The notes below the pieces were generated by a model, which was not told where the DNA came from, did not search any database, and saw nothing but the letters and a program-made list of their open reading frames with translations. Shown one piece after another: positions 57,770 through 64,000 of a stretch of DNA of 64,000 bases (position 1 is its first letter; every line of letters starts with the position of its first letter). A program made the translations under genes and the position numbers. The stretch is taken from contig NZ_RBXD01000001.1 in the NCBI RefSeq assembly GCF_003634825.1, positions 1,634,501-1,698,500 on the forward strand, written 5' to 3'. The stretch comes from Flavobacterium sp. 123. GTDB taxonomy: Bacteria > Bacteroidota > Bacteroidia > Flavobacteriales > Flavobacteriaceae.

Positions 57770-60493
57770 ATGTTAAGAAAAATTAGTTATATAATTCAAA
57801 TCAGTTTTTTTCTCTTGTTATTTTCTTGTAATTCAAATACTAAGGATCAACAGACTATTTCAATTGGATTTTCTCAAAGTATTGATGACGATATCTGGAG
57901 GACGTCGATGAATCATGCTATGGAGGTAGAAGCTTCACTTCATCCTGGAGTAAGTCTCAAGATATATAATGCTAATAGAAAAGCAACAACTCAGATTTCT
58001 GATGTAGAAAGGATGATTAATGATAAATATGATGTTATAATAATTTCTCCTTTTGAATCAGATTCTATAGTTCCAGTAATAGAGAAAGCCAAAGCTAGAG
58101 GTATTCCAGTAATCATTGTTGATAGAAAAGCCAACACTTCAAATTACACAGCATATCTTGGAGCAGATAATATTGAAGTAGGACGATTAGCTGGTAAACA
58201 TATTGTTTCTAGTACAAAAGGACATGCTAATGTGATTGAAATTGTTGGAGATCCTAAGACTTCGCCAGGATTAGAAAGAAGTCTAGGGTTTAAACAAATA
58301 GTGAAACAATATCCTGGGATTAAAGTCTTTTCTATTTATTCAGATGATTATGGTCATCCTAAAATAGATTATGCAAAGTTATTGGACAGTTTGCCTAACA
58401 TAGATTATGTATATTCGTTTAATGACTTGATAGCTTATAATGCATGGAAAATAGCTAAAAGTAAAGGAATAGAGAAAAAAATAAAGTTTATAGGAGTTGA
58501 TGGTCTTAATGGGCCATTTGGAGGAATTCAATTAGTGAAAGATGGAGCTCTAGAGAGCACTATTTTATATCCTACAGGCGGTAGCGAGGCAATTAAACTG
58601 GCATTAAGGATATTGAATAATGAAATTGTTCCTAAAAATAACAAACTGAATACCATATTGATAGATTCTCTGAATGCAGATATAATGAGTAATCAATTTG
58701 ATAAAATAACTATCCAGCAGTCGGATATTGAGCAACAACAAAATGTTATTAAAAATCAGGAAAGAAAATATTCTACTCAAAGTAATCTTTTAAAGCTCTT
58801 GATTTCTTTATTTGTCATTGTATTAAGCTTAGCAATATATAGTGTCTACTCAAGGATTATAATCAGTCGTAAGAAACAAGAATTAGAAGTAACAAATAAA
58901 AAAATTAAAAATCAAAAGAACGAAATTAAAAGGTTTTCTAATGAATTAAAGCAGAGTAATGAAGCAAGATTAAATTTTTTCACAGGCTTGTCACATGAAT
59001 TTAAAACACCGTTAACACTGATTTTAAGTTCAGTTGAATCACTGGAAGCGGAATTTAAAAACAAAGGAATTTCTGTAACTAAAGAAATTAATTTGATGTA
59101 TAATAATTCGAGAAGATTATTAAGATTGATAAATCAGTTGCTAGATTACAGAAAAATGGAGGATCATAAATTTACTTTAAGAGCATCCAAAACTAATTTG
59201 TTAGATTTCTCAAAGAATATTGTCTGTGATTTTGATAGGGAAGCAAAGAAAAAGAATATCGATTTTTCATTAACAACCACTAATCCTGAGTTAGAGGTGT
59301 ATTTAGATCGTAATTTAATGGATAAAGTGTATTTTAATCTGTTATCCAATGCCTTCAAATTTACTCCTGAAAAAGGAAAAATTTCGATTATCATTAAAGA
59401 AGACAAGACTAATAATAGCGTTAAAATTCACTTTAAGGATTCAGGAATTGGAATTCCGGATAATGAATTGGGAGAGGTTTTTAATGCTTTTTATCAGGGT
59501 TCCAATAATTATAGAAACAGCTCCGGGATTGGGCTTCATTTATCTAAAAGTTTTGTTGAATTGCACAAAGGGAGTATAGAAATTCATTCAAAAAATGGTG
59601 CTGAATTCATAATTACATTACCATTAGGGATAACACATCTTGATGAAAAAGAGATAATAAAAGAACCTGTTTTGGATTTTGTTCATCAATCGGATTATTT
59701 AGATTCAGAGGTGATTCAAAAAGTAGAGCTCAAAAACGTCGAAGATAAATATTCCATTTTGTACATTGAGGACAATAAAGATCTTTTAGATTTTATTTCT
59801 GATAAATTTTCTACGGAGTATACTTTTTTCTCTTCTGATGGCACTGATGCCGTTGAGAAAGCTTTGGAGTTAATTCCAGATATTATTATTTGTGATTTGA
59901 ATTTGCCGGAAATGAATGGTTTTCAAATTTGTGAAACGCTAAAGAAAGATTTAAGAACTTCTCACATTCCCACTATTATATTGACCGCTTCAGATGATCA
60001 GAATTCCTATTTAAAGGCTTTGGAGATTGGGGCTGATATATTTCTGAGCAAACCTTTTAATTTAAAAGTTTTAGCACAGTCTATAAAAGGATTGCTTTTT
60101 AATAGAGAAAAACTAAGGTATTATTATACGAACAATATTGTAAATATTGAGGAAGGTAGTTTTGGGATTTCTGAACAGGATTTCATTAAAAAATTAAACG
60201 ATTTTATTGGGAAAAATTTGGAAAATTCATCATATACTGTTGAAGATTTAGCGCGTGATTTAACTGTTTCTCGCGTTCAATTGTACCGAAAAGTGAAAGC
60301 GATATTAGGAATCAGTATCAGTGATCATATCAATAATTTACGATTGGATAAATCAAAAGAACTACTAAAAAAGTCGAATCTTTCCATTTCAGAGATTGCC
60401 TATGCAGTGGGTTTCTCTTCGCCAAATTATTTTTCAACTTCTTTTAAAAATAAATTTGGAGTTACACCTAAAGAATATAAAAGTAAAAAGTAG
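57770..60493 (+). CDS. Hybrid two-component sensor/regulator (HTCS) with periplasmic sugar-binding-protein sensor
   Basis: A 907-residue one-protein phosphorelay. The N-terminal hydrophobic segment has a lipobox-like LFSC (C20). A type I periplasmic binding-protein sensor spans about 30-315 (ISIGFSQSIDDDIWRTSM, VIIISPFESDSIVPVIEKAKARGIPVIIVDRK). A coiled part, a membrane helix (about 341-362), HisKA with GLSHEFKTPLT (H409), and HATPase (NLLSNAFKFTPEKG, DSGIGIPDNE, GIGLHLSKSF) follow. Then come a receiver (phospho-acceptor D709 in CDLNLPEMNG) and a C-terminal AraC-type HTH (about 800-905, ISEIAYAVGFSSPNYFSTSFKNKFGVTPKEYK). Sensors of this layout, such as B. thetaiotaomicron BT1754, bind fructose; GH32 and a sugar porter downstream support a fructan role. 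Confidence 0.93.
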   Translation: MLRKISYIIQISFFLLLFSCNSNTKDQQTISIGFSQSIDDDIWRTSMNHAMEVEASLHPGVSLKIYNANRKATTQISDVERMINDKYDVIIISPFESDSIVPVIEKAKARGIPVIIVDRKANTSNYTAYLGADNIEVGRLAGKHIVSSTKGHANVIEIVGDPKTSPGLERSLGFKQIVKQYPGIKVFSIYSDDYGHPKIDYAKLLDSLPNIDYVYSFNDLIAYNAWKIAKSKGIEKKIKFIGVDGLNGPFGGIQLVKDGALESTILYPTGGSEAIKLALRILNNEIVPKNNKLNTILIDSLNADIMSNQFDKITIQQSDIEQQQNVIKNQERKYSTQSNLLKLLISLFVIVLSLAIYSVYSRIIISRKKQELEVTNKKIKNQKNEIKRFSNELKQSNEARLNFFTGLSHEFKTPLTLILSSVESLEAEFKNKGISVTKEINLMYNNSRRLLRLINQLLDYRKMEDHKFTLRASKTNLLDFSKNIVCDFDREAKKKNIDFSLTTTNPELEVYLDRNLMDKVYFNLLSNAFKFTPEKGKISIIIKEDKTNNSVKIHFKDSGIGIPDNELGEVFNAFYQGSNNYRNSSGIGLHLSKSFVELHKGSIEIHSKNGAEFIITLPLGITHLDEKEIIKEPVLDFVHQSDYLDSEVIQKVELKNVEDKYSILYIEDNKDLLDFISDKFSTEYTFFSSDGTDAVEKALELIPDIIICDLNLPEMNGFQICETLKKDLRTSHIPTIILTASDDQNSYLKALEIGADIFLSKPFNLKVLAQSIKGLLFNREKLRYYYTNNIVNIEEGSFGISEQDFIKKLNDFIGKNLENSSYTVEDLARDLTVSRVQLYRKVKAILGISISDHINNLRLDKSKELLKKSNLSISEIAYAVGFSSPNYFSTSFKNKFGVTPKEYKSKK

Positions 60494-60900
60494 ATTGTTT
60501 TCTATGGAACTATTTTCTTTCTAATAAAAATAGCGTAACATAATTGTACTTTATGTAACATAAGAGCAACTTTAAAGAAGTGGTTCTTTAGTGTTTTTGC
60601 GTGTAATTGCCTTATATGTAGATGTTTATTCTTTTTTTTAATAATTTTTGAAGCATTGAATGAAAAAGAAACATCCTCGAGATAAAAGCTAAATTTTTAC
60701 AAATATATTAGTAATTCAATTTAATATTTTTAATTGATTATAAATCACTTCTGTAAAAAAGTCAGAGAACGATTAATTATTATTTAATCAAATAATATGG
60801 AGGTTTTTCATTTCTTAATCAATCATTTTATAAAATCTTTTAATCTGAGGGTGTTGAATGTCTTTAGGATATTTGATAGTTCTCGTAAAACTAACAAAAT
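60494..60900 (+). promoter_or_regulatory. Regulatory region before the GH32 gene
   Basis: 407 bp without a gene. It contains direct repeats GTAACATAA at 60535-60543 and 60555-60563 (20 bp apart) and a 39-bp block at 60694-60732. The block is 36/39 identical to one before the sugar porter gene and includes a near-consensus -7 box (TATATTAG, 60704-60711). Transcription from there would leave a leader of about 180 bases before the ATG. Confidence 0.65.
60694..60732 (+). promoter_or_regulatory. 39-bp promoter block, copy 1
   Basis: Shares 36 of 39 bases with 62979-63017, differing only at block positions 14, 19 and 24. It contains TATATTAG, one base from TAnnTTTG. Likely the core promoter of the GH32 gene. 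Confidence 0.7.
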
Positions 60901-62442
60901 ATGAAAATAAATCTTAAGGTTTTATGTCTTCCACTTTGTGTTGCATTATTTTATAATTGCAGTAGCGATAATAAACCAGGAACTGAAAATCCGGTTGCCG
61001 AAACAACTGCGCCAGCTTGTCAGACGACATCTGAAACGGCAAATCAGTATAACACTTTTTATAAACCAACTACAGGTTGGGTAGGTGATCCTATGCCGTT
61101 TTATGAAAATGGGAAATTCCACATTTTTTATTTATTTGATGCCAGAAATACATTGCCCACTTTCCATCCTTGGTATAAAGTGATGACAACTGATTTTGCA
61201 ACATTTACAGAGAATAGCGAAATGATTCCAACAGGAAATTCATCCGATCAGGATGGGGCATTAGGAACAGGATCAGTTTTTAAATTGAACGGAACTTATT
61301 ATGCCTTTTATACGGGGCATAACGGAATTTTAGATCCTAAAGAAAAAATCATGTTGGCTACTTCTACAGATTTAAAAACTTGGACAAAGAACACATCATT
61401 TAAGTTACAGGCCTCTTGGGGATATGATCGTAACGAGTTTAGAGATCCGATTATTATAGAAGATAAAACTAGCGGAACCTATAAAATGTTGATTGCGACT
61501 CGCTCTGAAGTTGATTTGGTTTCGAATACTAATGTGCCGTGGCGTGCTGTCATTGCGCAATATAGTTCTACTAATTTAATTGATTGGACCTTAGAAAAAC
61601 CATTTTATGAAGATACTTCTACATTTATAACTGAGTGTCCTGATGTGTTTACTATGGGAGAGTACCAATACTTGATTTATTCTAACATAGATGATCGTAT
61701 GGTACATTATAAATACCGCGCTTTAACATCAACGAAGTGGATAACTCCAGAAAATACTAAGTTAGACGGTATTGCTTTTTATGCAGGAAGAACGGTTTTT
61801 GATGGTGTTAACCGATATTTATTAGGGTGGTGTCCTACTAAAAAAACAAATAGTGATTCAAATGTTTTTGATTGGGCTGGATCATTAGTGACTCACCGTC
61901 TGATCCAAAATCCCGATGGAACTTTTGGTGTCGCCATTCCGGATGGTGTTAATAATAAGTTTAATACAAATGATATCCTTACCTCAATAAGTAATTTTGG
62001 GATGACTAAGCAGAGTGAAAACTATGTGTTGAAATCTGATGGTACAAAGAAAGCATTTTCTTTATTTGATAGAAGGACTGGTGCGTTTAAAATTAAATCA
62101 CATATTAAAGCTTTAACTTCTTCGAAATTTGGTTTTGAATTTGGTGCGTGTGGAACTCGAAACGAAGTATTTACTATTGTGTTTGATTTAATAAAGAATC
62201 AAGTGAGATTGGATAAAGTGATTAACAGTGGTAGTCCGTTAAATCTTACTCAATTGCCTTTGAAAGTTCCTGTGAATAAAGAGTTTGATGTCACGATTGT
62301 ATCTGAGAACTCCGTATGTGTAATTTATATTAATGATGAAATAGCATTTACTAATCGTATTTATAAAATGAATCAAAATCCGTGGGCAGTTTTTGCTGAC
62401 AATGGAGAGGTTGCTTTTACAGATTTGAAAATTTTCAAATAA
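60901..62442 (+). CDS. Glycoside hydrolase family 32-like lipoprotein (fructan-active)
   Basis: A 513-residue secreted lipoprotein (signal MKINLKVLCLPLCVALFYNC, C20). A five-bladed propeller spans about 45-345 with the three GH32 acidic residues: nucleophile D63 in WVGDPMPF (WMNDPNG-like), transition-state stabiliser D182 in EFRDPIII, and acid/base E245 in ITECPDVF. DQDGALGTGS is also typical. A C-terminal beta-sandwich follows (about 370-513). The enzyme would cleave beta-fructosides (levan, inulin or sucrose type) at the cell surface or periplasm. The unusual VGDPMPF form of the nucleophile motif places it in a divergent subgroup, so exact linkage is open. Confidence 0.88.
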   Translation: MKINLKVLCLPLCVALFYNCSSDNKPGTENPVAETTAPACQTTSETANQYNTFYKPTTGWVGDPMPFYENGKFHIFYLFDARNTLPTFHPWYKVMTTDFATFTENSEMIPTGNSSDQDGALGTGSVFKLNGTYYAFYTGHNGILDPKEKIMLATSTDLKTWTKNTSFKLQASWGYDRNEFRDPIIIEDKTSGTYKMLIATRSEVDLVSNTNVPWRAVIAQYSSTNLIDWTLEKPFYEDTSTFITECPDVFTMGEYQYLIYSNIDDRMVHYKYRALTSTKWITPENTKLDGIAFYAGRTVFDGVNRYLLGWCPTKKTNSDSNVFDWAGSLVTHRLIQNPDGTFGVAIPDGVNNKFNTNDILTSISNFGMTKQSENYVLKSDGTKKAFSLFDRRTGAFKIKSHIKALTSSKFGFEFGACGTRNEVFTIVFDLIKNQVRLDKVINSGSPLNLTQLPLKVPVNKEFDVTIVSENSVCVIYINDEIAFTNRIYKMNQNPWAVFADNGEVAFTDLKIFK

Positions 62443-62525
62443 ACTTAGCAAGATATAAATAAATTAAGGTCATTTCAATGAATACCGTTTAAAAAACAGA
62501 ATACTCATTTTATAGTTTTATACCC

Positions 62526-62558
62526 AAAGCCCATCAAATTTTTTGATGGGCTTTTTTA
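62526..62558 (+). terminator. Rho-independent terminator after the GH32 gene
   Basis: Stem AAGCCCATCAAA/TTTGATGGGCTT with a short T-rich loop and T6 tail, 84 bp after the stop. It separates the GH32 and sugar porter transcripts. Confidence 0.9.
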
Positions 62559-62943
62559 ATGATTTGTTTTAACCCTGTTGTAAAATAGTTATGCCGATTG
62601 ATTAATAAAATCATTCCGTTCGACTTACTAATATAGATAGTCTATGGAAAGTCTGTTTTAGTTTTATTCTCAGCCAAATTCAAAAATAAACGTTATTAAA
62701 TGAACTATTAATTGATAATTAATTTATCAAAAGTCCTCGTAAAAAAACTTAATTTATCTCTAATAGAAGTAAACGCGATAAATTATCAAATAGAATTACT
62801 TATAAAAATACTTTTTTATAAATATTCGAAGTATCATCATTATAAATCATGTAACATAATTGTAACTACAACGAAATAGTTTGCGTTTTTTTTACGCTTA
62901 ATGTGCTGAAATTAAACCATTTGAATGCGTTTTAATGTGATTA

Positions 62944-62960
62944 TATGTAATTGTTACATA
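62944..62960 (+). promoter_or_regulatory. Candidate operator, 7-3-7 inverted repeat
   Basis: TATGTAA-TTG-TTACATA, whose half-site matches the GTAACATA repeats seen upstream of both fructan-locus promoters. It ends 28 bp before the -7 box TATCTTAG (62989-62996), a good place for an activator. Confidence 0.5.
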
Positions 62961-62978
62961 TTCAAAATACTGACCCTT

Positions 62979-63017
62979 TTTTTACAAATATCTTAGCAAT
63001 TGAATTTAATATTTTTA
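62979..63017 (+). promoter_or_regulatory. 39-bp promoter block, copy 2
   Basis: 36/39 identical to 60694-60732, contains TATCTTAG as near-consensus -7 element. Transcription would start about 20 bases before the sugar porter ATG. Confidence 0.7.
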
Positions 63018-63021
63018 GATA

Positions 63022-64000
63022 ATGAAAAAAATTGTTGTTTGGTCTTTGATTGCTTCACTTGCAGGATTTCTTTTTGGTTTTGACACAGTAGTTATATCTG
63101 GGGCTGATAAAAAGTTACAAGAACTTTGGAATTCATCGGATGCTTTTCATGGAACTGTAGTTATGGGAATGGCTTTATGGGGTACCGTTTTCGGCGCTAT
63201 ATTCGGAGGGATTCCAGCGAATAGAATAGGTAGAAAAAATACATTAATATGGATAGGAATATTATTTTTCTTTTCAGCTATTGGATCCGCTTTAGCAAAT
63301 GATCCAATTGTTTTTGCCGTTTTTCGATTTGTTGGTGGTTTAGGAGTTGGGGCTTCCACAATTGCAGCGCCAGCATATATTTCCGAAATAGCTCCAGCAA
63401 AAGATAGAGGTAAATTAGTTGCTTTTTACCAATTCAATATTGTTTTAGGAATTCTTATTGCTTTTCTCTCTAATTATTTATTAAGAAATATAGGTGAGAA
63501 TTCTTGGAGATGGATGATGGGCGTACAGGCAATACCATCTTTTATTTATACCCTGTTTATTTTTACAATTCCTAAAAGTCCGAGATGGTTATTGTCTAAA
63601 TCCAGAAATGAGGAAGCTAAAAAAGTTTTAGCCTTAATGGGTCAAGAAACTGACTTTGAAGCAATGAAAAGAGAGATTGAACTGGATAATAATAATGCGG
63701 CTATTACACATGATACTATTTTTTTTAAAAAATACCGTACCCCTTTAATCTTAGCTTTTTTGATTGCTTTTTTTAATCAATTGTCAGGAATTAATGCATT
63801 GTTATATTATTCACCAAGAATTTTTCAAGAAGCGGGATTAGGAGAAAGTACCGCCTTATTAAGCAGTATAGGAATTGGAGCTATAAATCTAGTTTTTACT
63901 TTGATTGGTGTTTTCTTAATTGATAGGTTGGGAAGAAAAATTTTAATGTATATCGGTTCGGTAGGTTATATTATTTCCCTGAGCCTTGTAGCAATGGCTT
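63022..64000 (+). CDS. Sugar porter family MFS transporter (3' end outside window)
   Basis: About 326 N-terminal residues are visible. Twelve-helix MFS sugar porter signatures are present: GFLFGFDTVVISGA in helix 1, NRIGRKNT in the first cytoplasmic loop, GLGVGASTIAAPAYISEIAPAKDRG, the PESPRW-like PKSPRWLL, the sugar-binding helix FFNQLSGINALLYYSPRIF, and DRLGRK. It imports a monosaccharide across the inner membrane by proton symport or facilitated diffusion. Fructose is likely from the GH32 and sensor context but this is inferred. Confidence 0.93.
   Translation, partial: MKKIVVWSLIASLAGFLFGFDTVVISGADKKLQELWNSSDAFHGTVVMGMALWGTVFGAIFGGIPANRIGRKNTLIWIGILFFFSAIGSALANDPIVFAVFRFVGGLGVGASTIAAPAYISEIAPAKDRGKLVAFYQFNIVLGILIAFLSNYLLRNIGENSWRWMMGVQAIPSFIYTLFIFTIPKSPRWLLSKSRNEEAKKVLALMGQETDFEAMKREIELDNNNAAITHDTIFFKKYRTPLILAFLIAFFNQLSGINALLYYSPRIFQEAGLGESTALLSSIGIGAINLVFTLIGVFLIDRLGRKILMYIGSVGYIISLSLVAMA

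Larger units (their letters stand above)
62559..63021 (+). promoter_or_regulatory. Regulatory region before the sugar porter gene
   Basis: About 460 bp without a gene. It holds ATGTAACATAATTGTAAC at 62849-62866, a perfect inverted repeat TATGTAA-TTG-TTACATA at 62944-62960, and a 39-bp block (62979-63017) nearly identical to one before the GH32 gene, ending 4 bp before the ATG. Confidence 0.65.

Overview
The window looks like chromosome of a Flavobacterium-type bacterium (Bacteroidota, Flavobacteriaceae). The evidence is AT-rich DNA, many promoters of the Bacteroidota form TTG-N19-TAnnTTTG, MurF-Alr and exonuclease-DnaE fusions, a long S16 protein, a type IX secretion (T9SS) sorting domain, TonB-linked receptors and a hybrid two-component sensor beside carbohydrate genes. 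tRNA genes carry no encoded CCA. Most of the window is conserved housekeeping sequence. No prophage, IS element, CRISPR array or rRNA operon was seen.

Layout. 1-1572 (minus): gluconate permease (cut by the window edge) and short-form 6-phosphogluconate dehydrogenase. 1762-3057: an outer-membrane barrel protein and a membrane protein, converging. 3318-7443: murF-alr, mscL, asd. 7545-10179: a Cys/His-rich small protein and a TonB-dependent receptor, probably for metal. 10422-11702: two-part threonine/serine exporter. 11705-15018 (minus): two tandem L,D-transpeptidases. 15214-16913: trmB, LysE-type exporter, alkyltransferase-like protein. 17077-19022: Fe-S genes (Mrp, NifU, ferredoxin). 19079-23254 (minus): DUF3050 protein, glutaryl-CoA-type dehydrogenase, tRNA methyltransferase, rimM, rpsP. 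23446-24439: lipoprotein and RRM protein. 24549-29440 (minus): leucine operon leuC-leuD-leuA-like-leuB. 30250-36970: a 1957-residue repeat protein with a T9SS tail and a small outer-membrane barrel. 37120-43276: dnaE, thioredoxin, DUF58 protein; then tRNA-Asp. 43610-50742: membrane and lipid/glycan genes, ruvC, a four-helix-bundle protein, hemW, a GNAT acetyltransferase, MmcQ and PH proteins. 50800-57170: DUF4407 protein, pckA, DUF423 protein, a saccharopine-dehydrogenase-like protein, M20 dipeptidase; then tRNA-Leu. 57770 to the end: the start of a fructan-type utilisation locus (hybrid sensor, GH32 lipoprotein, sugar porter).

The most informative non-coding signals are as follows. A 39-bp promoter block is nearly identical before the GH32 and transporter genes, with GTAACATA repeats further upstream. 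Two copies of a roughly 75-80-bp imperfect palindrome lie at gene 3' ends. A nested hairpin repeat with a TTCG tetraloop follows nifU. A short branched-chain-rich leader ORF and an internal hairpin occur in the leucine operon. In the giant repeat protein, ten 228-bp units show a three-unit higher-order duplication and a base composition unlike the rest of the window.

All identifications come from reading the sequence and from family knowledge; no database search was run.
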